Part shown: positions 11,937 to 25,154 of the stretch, one piece after another
Numbering within the stretch: the stretch's first letter is position 1
Layout of the letters: each line of letters opens with the position of its first letter
Source of the DNA: Clarkia xantiana subsp. parviflora
Lineage: Eukaryota; Streptophyta; Magnoliopsida; Myrtales; Onagraceae
Length of the DNA: 64,000 nucleotides
Direction: 5' to 3'
NCBI GenBank assembly: GCA_036873135.1
Contig: JAPTYO010000009.1
Span: forward strand, 27,177,756-27,241,755
The notes under the pieces: generated by a model
Database searches by the model: none
What the model saw: the letters and a program-made list of their open reading frames with translations, nothing else
Told to the model about the DNA's origin: nothing
Position numbers and translations under genes: made by a program

Positions 11937-12787
11937 CAGGGGCGGATTTAGAGTGTACCAAGCGGGTTCCCAAGATACCGCTTGACTCGAGTTTTTTTTA
12001 ATTAATATAGGTATATTTTTAGTAAATATTATGAAAAAACCCGGTTAAATATTGCAAAGGACACCACTTAATACTAATTTTTGTTCAGTTGAGCTGGTAG
12101 GGCGCGGGTTGTTGGAGTCTTAACTCTTTGATCATTGGTTCGACTCCACCCAGATCTGTTTTAATCACTTTTTTTCCTAAGGCTGCTTTCTTTCTATATT
12201 TTCTTTCAACTTTCAATTTTTTTTGCCATACCATCAGTTTTTAGTTTAAAAATCCTATTTATTACTTTTGTTTTTTTCTGATGTTTTTTTTCTTTCCCTT
12301 GAGGCTTTTATTTAATTTTTTTTCTTTTTTTTTAGTCAATTTTTTTTTCTTGAACATTTTTTTCATTTTTCTTTGAACTTTTGGTTAATCCTTCTTTTTT
12401 TTCCTAAGACTTCTAGTCAAAAAAAAATTAATGATTCTTTTTGTGATGTTTCTGAGACTTCTTTATGAGTTATTATTATTATAAAAAGATTTAATTTACC
12501 AAAAAGCAAACCCAACTTTGAGTGTTTTGCTTTTTGTTAATTAATCCTTATAAAAATAACAAAAATCATCGACTCTAGAATAACGAGTATAGTTCTTGTA
12601 TAAATATAATGATAAAATTTAAATTATGTCACTCTATCAATTTTAAAAACATTTTTTTTAAAAAAATTATATAGTATTTTAAATTCAAACCTGCATTTAT
12701 ATCGATTTGATTTGTTTTTTTTTTGTTCTTCCTCTTATGACCGTACTAGGAACCCACTTAACCGAGTTTCTAGATCCGCCACTGTCA
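11937..12787. mobile_element. hAT-like non-autonomous element (caggggcggat termini)
   Basis: The left end caggggcggatttaga mirrors the right end tctagatccgccactg. Near-identical 8-mers, gttataat (11929-11936) and cttataat (12788-12795), may be the target duplication, which leaves 3 bp of uncertainty at the right end. There is no coding capacity. The left edge overlaps the terminus of Helitron 2, so one inserted against the other. Confidence 0.6.
12086..12147 (+). repeat. tRNA-like A and B boxes inside the hAT-like element
   Basis: cagttgagctgg (12086-12097) resembles an A box and ggttcgactcc (12137-12147) is a good B box. The following cccagatct is shared with the tRNA-like unit at 8911, so both may derive from the same SINE or tRNA relic. 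A complete cloverleaf is not evident. Confidence 0.45.
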
Positions 12788-13143
12788 CTTATAATATAAT
12801 ATGAAATAAAAGAGTTTTTTAAGGAAAAATAAATATTTTCTTTTTACTATTATTGCTAATTTCATCAAATTACATCCTTCTCAATTCCTCATTATTTGTT
12901 ACGCTACAATTCACCATAGTTTCAATTTTTTATTATTATTATTATTATTTATTTTGGAAATTTAAATATATTTATTTTATAAGTATGAGTTGTATGAAAT
13001 TTTATTTAGTATTTTATATATATTAATTAATGGGTACTTTAACGTGGTCTATGTGTAAAAGTTGAAGATAGTTTAAAGATTAATTATTATTTTTGAATTT
13101 CAGTTTAAATCGAAACCAACATAAAAAAAAACGTACTAAGTAC
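12788..13143. other. AT-rich spacer
   Basis: Low-complexity AT-rich DNA with short tta repeats. No gene is visible. Confidence 0.5.
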
Positions 13144-13699
13144 TAGGGGTGAGCAAATTACCCAGTTGGAACCGGAACCGGACCGGAACCGGTCATTTGG
13201 TAGGTTTCGGGTAGATGTAAATGGTTCTGGTACGGTTCTGGGATTAAATTTCAAGAACCGGTATTTTCGGTTCCGGTTCCGGGATAAGTTTTCGGGTACC
13301 CAAATACCCGGAACCGGAACCGTTATATATATATAAATTAAAAAAACACTAAACATTTAACAAATTTAAAATTGGTTTGTGGAAAATGTTATAATTATTT
13401 TTATGATTCACTTGGTATAACATAAATTTCAGTTTCAATTGGCTACCGAGAACCCGGTTCCAATTGGGTATCCAGAACCCGGTTCCAACTAGTACCTAAA
13501 ATTATATTATTTAGTTTGAAAATTTGTAACCGGTTCCTTAACGGGTACCCGGAACCGATTGGCTCTTAACGGTTCTGGTACGGTTCCGGTTCCTAAATGT
13601 TCTGGTACGGTTCTGGGTAATAAAGTTAGGAACCGTTTAGTATTGGTCTGGTTCTGGGATACCCTAAAAGTACTGGGTACCCGGAACCGCTCACCCTTG
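13144..13699. mobile_element. 556-bp hAT-type MITE upstream of NERD1
   Basis: The terminal repeats are taggggtgagc and gctcacccttg. The exact 8-bp target duplication ctaagtac lies at 13136-13143 and 13700-13707. The interior is dominated by ccggaaccgg-type motifs, as in other hAT elements of this window. It ends 238 bp before the NERD1 start codon, so it lies in the promoter or 5' leader region. Confidence 0.88.
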
Positions 13700-13937
13700 C
13701 TAAGTACTAACCATGAACGGTTTATTTATTATTGGTCGGATTTTTTTTTATAAATCCGGACCGAAAAAACCGGACACCGACGGACCCGACCTGTCAGGAC
13801 TGCAAAACTGTACTCCGGTCGCCGTATCCAACCTCTTCTTGTGTGCGTGAGTGGTTTGAGCAATATACTAGGAGTGGCTCTTCGCCAATTTATCGATCAG
13901 TCGACACTGATCAATAAGAAAGAAGATTAAAGCCACG

Positions 13938-16900
13938 ATGAGGAAGCGAGATTTGGCCATTCTCATGCTCTCCGCCTTCGCCATTTTCTTCTCTCTCCAG
14001 GTATCCTCCGTTGAGAATTCTCAGTATTTGTCCCCGTTTGAGTGTTCTCCGGAATGTAATTGTTGATGATTGCCCGATTTCTTTGCACCTGCGAAACCCT
14101 ACCCGGTAGCATGAAGGCGATTTTTCGTTCAGAGAGGCGTGGTTTCACTTGTCTGATGAATACCCGATCAAGTACGAAGCTGAACGTCTGCCCCCTCCAA
14201 TTGTCGCTGATCTTAACGGGGACGGCCGGAAAGAAGTTCTTGTGGCTACTCACGATGCCAAAATTCAGGTTTTATAACTTTCGGGTCCAGATATCTTGAT
14301 GACTGGTATTTGTTTGTCTGCCTTTCACCATTGCCTTTATTTATTTTTTGGCCATTCATTGCCTTTATTTCAATATGGCCAATCTGTTAAAGTCACACGA
14401 TTCACTGTTGATTTTTGCCGAGTTATAGTTTTTGAATCTTCTGTACTGAATTTAAGAAATATTGAGTTAGTTTAGGTTGGCAAGGAATGTGTAATAGATT
14501 ACTGATATTGGTGCACAACTTTGCAGTTTTATATGTCTACTAGCATAACTCCATTAAGTGCCATGGAAATTTTATGAACTAACTGTTTGGAAAGCGGGTG
14601 CTGCTCGTAGGTAGTCCCAGAAGCCAGCATGCTTATTTAAATGATTACCGTAAGTAATTGTAGAATGAGATACTGAAATCTTGTCCTTAGAACAATATGG
14701 AGATTGATGCCTCATAAGAACTGATGTTTGTTGCTGCACTTGTTATATAACATGGATTAGCAACTGTGATGGAAACTGGCATGCACTAATTTGACCCGTT
14801 GAAGTAGCAAAGAACTGACCATCTGTAGTAATACCCTAAGTGGACTATGAAATTACAAGCCACCTTGAAAGCTAAAATCCACCTGTTGAAGTGTGAAGTG
14901 CTGACAGCTTGGCAGGTTTCTCGGTCAGTATGCAAACTGAATGATCCGTTTCACTTGGAAGAATTGGTGAACCATATCACTCTCCTGTTTATTTGCATAG
15001 TATCTTTTGTATACTTTCTCCTCATCTGTTTCCAGGTTAACTACGGATTTTTCTGTGATTTTATTTGTGTTAGGACCAATTATAATTCATTTTGTGGTCC
15101 TCCAGCTTTATTTGCATTTTCTTTATTTGACATGTTGTGGTTGCTGCACCTAGATACTGGAGCCCCATGCGAGGCGCGTGGATGAGGGCTTCAGCGAAGC
15201 ACGTGTTCTTGCAGAGGTTTCATTGTTGCCTGATAAGATCCGTATAGCATCTGGTAGACGGCCTGTGGCCATGGCAACTGGTGTAGTGGATAAAATATTC
15301 AGACCTGGACAACCGCAGAAGCAAGTCTTAGTTGTGGTAACCTCAGGGTGGTCTGTTATGTGTTTTGATCACAATTTGAAAAAACTATGGGAGGCCAATT
15401 TGCAGGTAAATACCTCTTTCTTTCATATCTTATTACTCCACCTTCTTAAGGGTGGAAATTTATTGGTATATGTTTTGGAAATAATTTATTTGGAAATTGT
15501 TTAATTAGGAGGACTTTCCACATAATGCTCACCATAGAGAAATATCCATCTCAGTAAGCAATTACACTCTCAAGCATGGCGACTCTGGATTGGTGATTGT
15601 TGGTGGGAGGATGGAAATCCAGCCTCATGTATGTTCATCTTCCTCTTGTTGGTGGGAGTTGTTTATTTGCGATTGATGAATTCTATAATTTATTTTGTTG
15701 CAACAGATTCAGTTAGATCCTTTCGAGGACATTGGGACAACAGAGAAGAATGTGGAGCATCACAGAAGAAGTGCTACAGAAAAAGAGGTGACTATCACTA
15801 TTCCACAAAATGTTTCTAAAGGGTAATATGTCAAGTTGCTGGTTTTCATGACCAGTGATGCGAATTTACTTGCATTTTAGCATTAAAGCCACACACAAAT
15901 ACTCCCTGCTATCTCTTTTCTTGAAATGGATAATTGGGGTTGGAAACCTCTCATTCCAATTATATATGCTTACCATGACTAGATGTGCTGCCTGCTGAGT
16001 GGAACTTCTCTTCGTTCATATATTTTAATTTGCATCCAGTAAAAGTAAGAAGCTAATGCCGTATTTATATTCTTTAGGGTTCTGAAAAACCAGCAACCCT
16101 GGATTTACGGCACTTTGCTTTTTATGCATTTGCTGGCCGGTCTGGTGTATTGCGCTGGAGTAGGAAGAATGAGGTCAGTCTTCATCATGAGAAGCTTGCT
16201 CCTTTGTTTTCCTGCTCGAAATATTTTTTCTACTGTATGGATACTGCATTGGTAGCAACAGCTATAAGATTGCATCTTTCAGCTGTATTAGTAAGCATGG
16301 TTTATTATTGAGATAACTTACACTATTTTTGGATCACTCATCTGCTTTAAAATATTTGTATCCTGCTAAATAATTCTGCTTAATATTTGAAAAGGGATCT
16401 GTTTCTTGTTCTTGCTTTTTTGTCATTATATACTCGACTCTAGTTCTTTTTTTTGGTTGTTAGGACATTGAGGAACATTCTTCGGATCCTTCCCAGTTGA
16501 TACCTCAGCATAACTACAAGATGGATGTTCATTCACTCAATAGACGTCAGCCAGGAGAGGTATCTTTGAATCTTCAGTATTTTTCACAAGTTACTATTCC
16601 AATAGCTTCAGGTGCCACTGTTGTATGCCAATGCTTAGTTTAAAGAACTGAGGTTCTTGTATAAGTACTGGAAAATCAAATGACTTAATCAAGTTATGAT
16701 TTTATTTGCTTGATGCAATGCCAAAGGAATTGACAGGGTAGTGTATGAGTTCCAGTAATCCGGTGACGAAGGTAATATTTTTTTAAGCTGATAGAGTCCA
16801 TATTTTCACTTTAACGTTCCATAGAACCAGGAGGAGCTAGTGATATAAGAGAAGATGAATTGTTTTAATGCCTTTTTTTTTTCAAATGTTCTCTGCATGT

Positions 16901-19761
16901 TTGTCTATCCTTGGGCATAGTTCTCATTGTTGTCATCTCTTACACACAGTCAATTTGGAAATGTATGAGCAAACCGTACTTTCTAGTTTGTACAAGGATG
17001 TCAATATTTCCAGCTCTATACCCTCTCTGGACTTAATATGATGGAAAAAAAACCAGTTGGTGTTATTGCTACCTTTTCTTCAAAGTTATTGCTACCTTTA
17101 TGTCTGATAATAGCACTGAAGCTATCTTTCCATATGGCATGTTACAGTTTACTAGTATTCCCTGATGTTTATTGAAATTGAAAATACGCTGGTGTGGTGA
17201 ATGATAAGTCTTCATTATTTTGTAGTTTGAATGTAGGGAATTCAGAGAATCAGTACTTGGAGTTATGCCTCATCACTGGGTATGAATTCAAAACTTATGG
17301 TTTTCTCTGGTACAATTGCAATTTCTTATTTGAGTATCTATGTTCATTAGGATAGGAGGGAGGATACGATGTTAAAGCTGGTGCACTTCAGAAGGCATAA
17401 AAGAAAACAATCAAAGAAAGTTACAGGAAAATCTACTAACTTCTATATGCACAAGCCTGAAGAAAACCACCCTCCAGGAAAAGACTCTTCTAAGAAAATC
17501 TCCAAACTCATAGCGAAGGCTGCAGATTATGCTGGCTCTACAAAATCTAAGAAGGTAAGTTCGGCAAAGGTTTACTATGTTACCTGATGATAAATTTACA
17601 GAGAATACAATGTATTTTATTATTTTTTCAAATGCTAAGGCAGAAACAGTAAAGAATTCAGGGGATGCAGCAGATGTGGAACTGATATCATATACTGGCT
17701 ATTCATTAACTCATGCGTAAATCAATTTACTGTATTCATGTTTACATGAATATCCTAATTCTCTTGCACTATGCCAAGTGTAGACCAACTTTTTGTAAGC
17801 AAGTTATCATGCATATGTTGTTCTAGAAGCATGTCTTAGACGTTGATGTATTACCCCATCTTGTTGAGGGTGAAGCAGGCATGTTTCTAATGTTTGTAAC
17901 ATGTATGAATCTAAAGACCACCAGTTCTCAATTTCAGCTAGTCCATGCTATATATTAGCTTATGTACTTGCAAGCAGGCTGCATGCAGGATGCACTCACT
18001 GAAATACTAGAGTTCATTTGTCCTATGTCTTCACGAATCTCCGTAATGTCATTGACAGGGTCTTCTTACATGTACTAAATGATGATCTAGTTGCACGCTC
18101 ACATTTTCATGGTACTTACCCATTTCTTTTGTTGCTGCAGCCATCCCACTATATCCCTACTATTACGAACTACACTAATCTGTGGTGGGTTCCTAATGTT
18201 GTTGTGGCTCATCAAAAAGAAGGAATAGAGGCTCTTCATTTGGCCACTGGCCGGACCATTTGCAAGGTGATTCTTATTTTTACACTGCTGCGAAAATTTT
18301 ATTTTACAAGAAAATTTACCTGTAAATGCTGGAACAGAATGGATTTTTTTTTTCTTGAATAACAGAGAAAGAATAATGTTCTCATTCATTAGTTTTTTTT
18401 TTTCTGAAGAGTTCACCTTTTTGTTGGATTTAAAGTTATTTACTACTGCAATTTGAGGTGAAACTAGTTTTTGACCTCATATTAATGTTGATTATCTTGA
18501 TCCTTCTAGCTTCATCTGAGAGAAGGCGGCCTCCATGCTGATATTAATGGGGATGGGGTCCTTGATCATGTTCAGGTGATCCTCTCTTATCAGCACATCC
18601 TTTAGTACTTCCGTGTGCCTGAATTAGTTGAACTTGTCGTTCTATAACATTTACATGCTTATGTTTTTGTAATCTTCTTAATTTAATTTGTTATTATGAC
18701 ATTTTCTTTTGTGCTTCTTTCTCACATAGGACTTCCACGTTAACTATTCCTTCCCTTGGCTTCTTTTGATAAAATGCGCTGAAAATTTAATTTTTGAAGA
18801 GTTAAAATGCTAAAATGATTTTAGAGTTATAATTTAAGTTAGAATTAAGTGAGAAACTCATCATCTGGTTTTTTATGTTTCAATGACCAATTATCTACAA
18901 TGTCAGGCTGTCGGTGGAAATGGAGCTGAGCAGACTGTTGTTAGTGGATCGATGGAAGTTGTTAAACCGTGTTGGGCAGTAGCGACATCTGGTGTGCCCA
19001 TAAGAGAACAACTTTTTAACGTATCGATCTGTCGGCATTCACACTTTAACCTGTTCCAGCATGGGGACCTCTCAAGAAACTTTGGGCATACCTCGGACAT
19101 TGCATCCTTGGAAGTGGCGACACCCATTCTTGTGCCAAGACATGATGATGGTCATAGGCACCGCAAGGGAAGCTTTGGCGATGTTGTCTTCTTGACGAAC
19201 CGTGGGGAGGTAATGCTGCTATTTACGTCTTGATGGAAATGCTCGAAGCCAATTAGTTTTTCTGATGATAATAAACTTTTGCAGGTCTCATGTTACAGAC
19301 CGGGCACACACGGTCACGACGCCATCTGGCAGTGGCAACACCTGACGGGTGCGACATGGACGAATCTCCCATCCCTACCAGGAGCAACCGGGGAAGGGGG
19401 CACTGTGGTACCGACATTGAAGACGATCTCCCTGAGGATACACGACGCTCGGGACTTGATTATTGCAGCAGGAGAGCAGGAGGCGGTGGTATTATCTGCA
19501 GGAGGGAGCATCTTAACAACGATAGAGCTTCCTGCTCCACCGACCCACAGCATGATTTCGGAGGACTTCTCAGGCGATGGCTTGACGGATCTCATCCTCG
19601 TCACCTCCAATGGCGTGTATGGATTTGTGCAGACGAGGCAGCCTGGCGCCCTCTTCTTTAGTACACTCGTGGGTTGCCTCATAGTGGTGATGGGAGTCAT
19701 ATTCGTCACCCAACACTTGAATTCCATCAAGGGGAAGCCTCGTGCTTCACCAGGAATCTAA
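13938..19761 (+). CDS. NERD1: FG-GAP repeat membrane protein, NERD1 orthologue
   Basis: Thirteen GT-AG exons give an uninterrupted 698-residue protein: 13938-14000, 14110-14268, 15154-15405, 15509-15628, 15707-15787, 16078-16173, 16464-16559, 17226-17279, 17351-17554, 18141-18266, 18510-18575, 18907-19209, 19285-19761. All introns are in phase 0. Residues 1-21 form a signal-anchor-like start (MRKRDLAILMLSAFAIFFSL). Calcium-binding-type DxNxDG loops occur at 55-60 and 428-433, with a variant (DFSGDG) at 634-639. One membrane helix spans about 661-681, leaving a short tail. Length and sequence fit the plant protein encoded by Arabidopsis At3g51050 (NERD1), reported as a Golgi-associated protein that interacts genetically with the exocyst in root cell expansion. 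The bulk of the protein should face the secretory lumen, which is inference from topology. It is not related to the PHD/GW protein also called NERD. Confidence 0.95.
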
Positions 19762-20309
19762 GCAGAGGTGAGATTTTCGTTCACGGTGCTCAATTATTAT
19801 TATAGTTTGACAGCGATCGTCACTGTTATAGAGCAAAATTGGAGGGGTCGTCGGTCGTGTGATTTTGTGTTTAAATATATATATATATATAGATATTTGA
19901 GATCGCTGCTGTATTGCTGTAGGAAAAAGCGATGTCAGCAAGTTATAAATTTATCAAGTTCTTTAGTCAATACTAACCGACTCCTAAGTTTCAGCTATAG
20001 TGAGTCCCAGTTTCATGAGGGTTTGGTTGAATTCGCTCGGACTTGGGGTTCTTTGTCGGGATGAGGAATGACCCACCAAGACTAAGACCAAGATCACCTA
20101 ATACCAAGCCCAAAAGACTAAGTCCATTATGGAACAAGACCATTGGTTCTCATTTTTTTTTAATCTTGTTATTTGGTCTGATCTCAATTTTGTTTCAAAC
20201 CAAAAAACCCATTTTAAGACCATTTAAGACGATTTACGACAAAAATCATACCAAATCTAATTTAAGGCCGATTCTAAGGGAGCAGGGGGGAGGCAATTAG
20301 AAACACACA
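19762..20309. other. NERD1 3' flank
   Basis: Probable 3' UTR followed by spacer, with an (at)n tract around 19876-19890. No other gene is visible. Confidence 0.5.
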
Positions 20310-22870
20310 ACCTCTTCCCAGTCTGGACCGTGATCTAGTTCGTGTATTCATTCACTTCTTTTCGAACAAAAGACCATCTAAGTGTTGTAACTTGCTCAGC
20401 TAGGTGCTTGATATTCCTCAATTGCGTCGAAATCCTCCAATCCACATCTCGTTCTACTCCCCGAAGGCTGTTGATTGCCACTAGTGAGTCCGGCTCCAAT
20501 ATAACATTGCACCAACCTCGGTCAATTGCAAGTTGAACACCCATATGTATGCTCGCAATCTCCAACTCCAAAGTCCTGCGCAGTTCACCCATTCGGTTAA
20601 AGCCACCAACGACAACACCATCCCTCGTTCTCGCAATCCCAACTATTACACCCTGTTTGGTTCTCTAATCCCACTAAGCGTCGCAGTTAATCTTGACTAC
20701 GCCATTTGGTGGAGGCGCCCATCGCGGAATGTCAATGTCAATGTCAATACTTTATTGGTTGATTCGAAGGGCGCGTTCCTATTGGGTCGATCGAAAGTCC
20801 TGATAATCGCTTAGAGTCTTCTCCGTAGCTCTCCTAGCACACGGGGGTGCATCGTAACACATAGCACGACACCTCTCTTTCCAAATATTCCAACAAGCAG
20901 CCCCGATCATCGACCACCGCTCCATCCGCTCCCTCTTATTCAGTCTTGATGTTGTCTTATTCGTGGCCAACAAGTCGGCAATCGTTGTTGCCATTATATC
21001 GTCGGACCGCAACGAAAGTGTCGCGAACCATACGCCCTTTTCCAATCACAGCCAAATATCACGTGGGCGACCGTTTCACTTTCAGTACAAAACAGACAAA
21101 TGTCATTCACGGTCACACCCCACCGTTGTAAATTAGACTGAACGGGCAAAGCTCCGGAGTTTAACTTCCATATAAAGGCCCGAATCTTGGGTAATGCTGT
21201 CATCGACCAAAAATATTTCCATTTAAGTCCTTGGTGACCATTATCGGGCTGAACTAACACACTTTCGGCCTCACCATTCGGGGACACTATACAAGCATAA
21301 GCTGACTTAACCGAGAATACACAAGTACTTGTATGCGACCATATGAACCTATCAACTTTATGTACCAAAGGAAGGGGAATGCTACGGATTGCACCTGCCT
21401 ATGCCACCGTGACTTCGTTCGCCAACGTACCAAGATTCCAAGTAGTCCCTCCACCATCTATGAGTTCAGAAACTTTCCGAGACTGTTGCTCCTGCAGAAA
21501 CGGGCCTAGTGCTGACAATCGAAACTTCGGGAGAGACGATATCTAGGCATCCTAAAAAATATTTACACTCTCACCATCCCCAATCTTCCACAATCCATTC
21601 TCCATTAAGACATCTCGTCCAACCAAAATGCTCGCCCACGCCCAAGATGATCGAGCTCCCTTCTTTGCTTCTTGGAATCGTCGTCTCGAGAAGTAGAGAT
21701 CACATAGAATTTGGACCCAATAAGCATCCGGATTTTGGAGTATCTGCCACGCCGTTTTTGCCAACAAAGCAACATTGAAGGTTTGTAAGTCCTTGAACCC
21801 AAGTCCCATGACTCTTTGGTCAGGTCAACGTCTCCCAACTACGCCAATGTATCTTTCGTTCTCCATGCCTCTGGCCCCACCAAAACTGAGCAATGAGCGA
21901 GTTTATTCCCGCGCACCACGTCTTAGGAAGGAGGAAAACGCTAATTCAATATGTGGGCATTTCCATGACCACCGATTTAATTAGCACTTCTCTACCCGCG
22001 TTGTTGAGCAACAAATATTTCCAACCTTGAATCTTCGAGCCAATGCGTTCCTTAAGGTAGCCTAGTGCCTCCCGTTTGGAGCGTCCCCATATGGTCGATA
22101 AACCAAGATATTTGCCCGTCTGCCGCGTTTCCCTGATCCCCAAAACTGTCATAACAGCAAAACTCGTGGTATCACACACTTTAGAGCCAAAATAAACGCT
22201 CTATTTATCCAAATTCACCTTTTCCTCGAAGCCCCGCAATATGAGTTCATTAGCTACCGGAGAGCCGTTGAATTTTGCGGTGTCGCATTGATGAAAAAGA
22301 CCGAGTCGTCGAAAAAGAAAAGATGGTGAAGCATCAGACAATCCCGCTTCATGCGTACACCTTCTAATCAGCCCGCATCCACCTCATGTGTAATCATACG
22401 AAATAAAACATTCGCCACAAGAATAAAAAAATTATGGCGAGTGAGGATCACCTTGCCAGAGTCTTCGCGTCGGCCGGAAAGATCGGGTTCGTTTTCCATT
22501 CAATAGTATCTGATATGTAACAGATGACACACACTCATATATCAAACCGACCCATCTAGTGCAAAATCCCATCTTCAACAACACTGCACGTAGAAAGTCT
22601 CACTCAATACGGTCATACGCTTTCTGCATATCAACTCTAATCGCACATTCTTCCTGTTTTGCGCGCCCCCTAGTCCGTAAGTAATAGAACGCCTCATGAA
22701 CCACCACAATGTTGTCTTGGATAAGCCGTCCCGACACGAAAGCACTCTGAAATGGGCTAATCAAATCTGACAGATAGGGCTTCAAGCGTTTCACCAACAC
22801 CTTGGATATGATCTTATATGAGAAGTTGCATATGTAGGATATTATGTGGATAGTTACTACGGACAAAAAA
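20310..22870 (-). mobile_element. Degenerate LINE (L1-type) retrotransposon, 5'-truncated
   Basis: Minus-strand frames appear in the order expected for a plant L1 ORF2, broken by stops and shifts. Reverse transcriptase motifs (FQSAFVSGRLIQDNIVVVHE, then VDMQKAYDRIE) lie at 22600-22866. The post-RT region is at 21946-22179 (KYLGLSTIWGRSKREALGYL) and 21552-21809. A zf-RVT zinc-binding segment is at 20994-21368 (LQRWGV...CLFC...VIFGC). An RNase H-like C-terminus is at 20335-20592. The endonuclease domain is missing and no YxDD-bearing intact frame remains. The element is dead. Exact ends and target duplications were not found. Confidence 0.85.
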
Positions 22871-23420
22871 CATGTGTAAATGCCAGGTAACTAATTACGC
22901 AGTGGAATAGAGACACATACCAATTTCTCCTTTGCCGTAGTCTCAAGATCTTGCGGGAGTTCGCGGTCCACCAGCCGGATCCTGTAGTGATTCTTGTTAA
23001 GGAATGGCCTACGGAGAATGGTCTCCACAGCAAAGCCTCTTGTCGATTCCTCGCGAGATGGATCTCTGGGGTAAATTGCTCGAAGCAATTTGGCACATTC
23101 TTCTACAAGAGTTCGACTGAACTAGCTCTCTATAGGGGGAGAGATTTCTTTGTCTCTAACACATAGGAGAAATGAGTGATTAACTATTAACCTGAAAGAA
23201 ATCCTGACACCCCCTATTTATAGTTGGAGGAAAATCCCAACTCCTTACTCAAAGTTTCGGCCGGCCTTACTAAGGAGAGGGGAGGCCCAATTTTAGGCAT
23301 CTCAAGTCAATTGAGATTTTAGGCCCAACCCAAAATCTCTTGTAAACACCTAATTGGACCACGCGCGACACGCATGACATGTGTCGCGCTAAAAATGGAA
23401 ATGCCTAAGTATGACAAGTC
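22871..23420 (-). repeat. Probable LTR relic with TATA motif
   Basis: Read on the minus strand there is a TATA-like ctataaatagggg near 23212-23224, followed by a leader-like stretch with gagagctagttcag. A GC-rich segment with short frames follows (22891-23096). A similar gggcctcccct...ggccggc block occurs at 28165-28206 on the plus strand. This suggests an LTR family present twice in opposite orientation. No paired LTR or retroviral-type frame adjoins it. Confidence 0.35.
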
Positions 23421-24969
23421 GTAAAATTTCCAAGAATGCTCAGTCAATATTATGATAGTTATTTGTATTTATTGCAACATATATTTGTTAAATATTTAGT
23501 TTTAAATTTATGAATATTTATCACTTATTAGCAAAATAATTCAGTAATATTTGTTGCTAGGATTAGACTAGGCAATATTTATTATAAATAGCTAGCTATG
23601 TGAGTCGATGTATGGGGGAGAAAAATTGACACAAAGAAATACACAAGAACTTTCATGTACAGCATATTGTAGTAGTCTTCAGAGTCTTCATCCTCTACCT
23701 ACCTATCACGCATCCACTTCGATCAGTCTCCATCTCTCGCTGAATTTGAAGCCGTGCTCCTGGTGATATACTCCGCCGAAGTCAAGGCAAGATCTGGAAA
23801 ACCGGTGACGATCTCCATTCCTGACCTGTCGCAACCGTCACTTGACCACCTCAACTTCCACCGTTTCCCCGTCCACGCCCTGACATGCTCTTGTCACTGT
23901 CGGCTCCGTCCTCCGCTGCTCGCAGCCGTCCCGAGTCTGTTGTGTCCACTATGTTCTTCAAAGCCTCAATTCTCCAAAGCAGCTCCCAACTCAATCCAGT
24001 CTCGAATCATTCCGTAGATAAGCAATCCGGAGGGACTCACAGACGGTAGTAGAGGATGGTGTATCAGGTATGTAAGAGAGGTAGGTATTCATCAGATTTA
24101 TCTCCTGAGCTACTCTGCTTTTTTGATTCGCTGTAATCTGTAACTTTCTCCTCCAAACCTGCATGTTTTCCATTCACATGTGCAATTGATTTATTTATTC
24201 ACCTTTTATCATGTTTAAATATTGCTTCAGCTTTACATTCTAATATTGTACGTCTAACTGTATGTATATAACGCATACAAGTGTGTATCTATTTCCTTGT
24301 TTCCTTTGTGATGTGTACTGCACTTATTCTTCATGTTAAGGCTACAATTTCGCAAGCGCGTCGATTTTCATTTTCCTTTCTTCGGTAAGAGATAAAAATA
24401 CAAACAACTATATAAAAAAATCGTAATTTAGTGAATTGAGTATCGAAAGAGCGAAATTATTATCATGTGTTTTATATTTCGTAATAGAACTCCTGAATTC
24501 GAATATTTGAGACCTAGGTTTAACTCATGTTCCACCTAGGCAATTTAAGTTTCTAGTTAGCCGTAATTAGCTTGTGCCGACTCTTTTAAAATCGATGTGT
24601 TTTCAAAACATTATTTCGCCATAGGTCAGATTTTAGGTCCGACATCCCTAATATGACATTACCCAATTATCTTAACTGTTGGACTTATATTAAAGAGCTC
24701 CTATTACGACGACCCATTCACCAAATACCAACAGCTCCCACTCGCCGGAATGAGAGGGTGTCTTTTAGTATGTTGTCGACCAACACTTAAACATTTGTTC
24801 TTCGATCCATACCCTGCTTCGGAATAGTTCATACGAGGTTTGCCATGCGACCAGCAGACACTACATACATCGTGCTACTCATCGATTAAGAGTATTGTAA
24901 CACCCGTTGAATGTTGATTCCCAACATGTAATCAACCTGTAAACATCTATGTGCGGTGCTGAACTGAAT
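23421..24969. other. Intergenic, no recognisable gene
   Basis: Mostly AT-rich DNA. A GC-richer patch at 23690-24010 gives an 87-codon plus-strand frame (23754-24017) with no recognisable domain. It may be an old gene or LTR fragment. Confidence 0.4.
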
Positions 24970-25154
24970 AAAATAAAATTTTGGGATTAGGCATGTGCAA
25001 GTCACATGACTATTTAACGGTCAAACTAACGGTCAACTAACGGATTGACCAAAAACCAAAAGTTTTCAAACATATGGTACCAAAACTAGGAAAAAAAAAG
25101 ATATATGACCAAAAACCAAAATTTGTCAAACGTGTTGGACCAAAAGACATATTA
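24970..25154 (-). repeat. Single TIR relic of a MULE-type MITE family
   Basis: On the minus strand this starts gggttaatatgtcttttggt and continues like the TIR at 57398 (gggttaacaggtcttttggt). It includes the inner motif gacttgcacatg. The partner TIR is absent, so this is a half element. Confidence 0.6.

Noticed and set aside
19314..19730. 138-codon minus-strand frame
   Set aside because: Shadow of the last exon of NERD1, which is conserved in sequence on the plus strand.
22200..22600. Intact reverse transcriptase in the LINE
   Set aside because: The stretch between RT motifs and the downstream region has stops and shifts in all minus frames, so only fragments remain.
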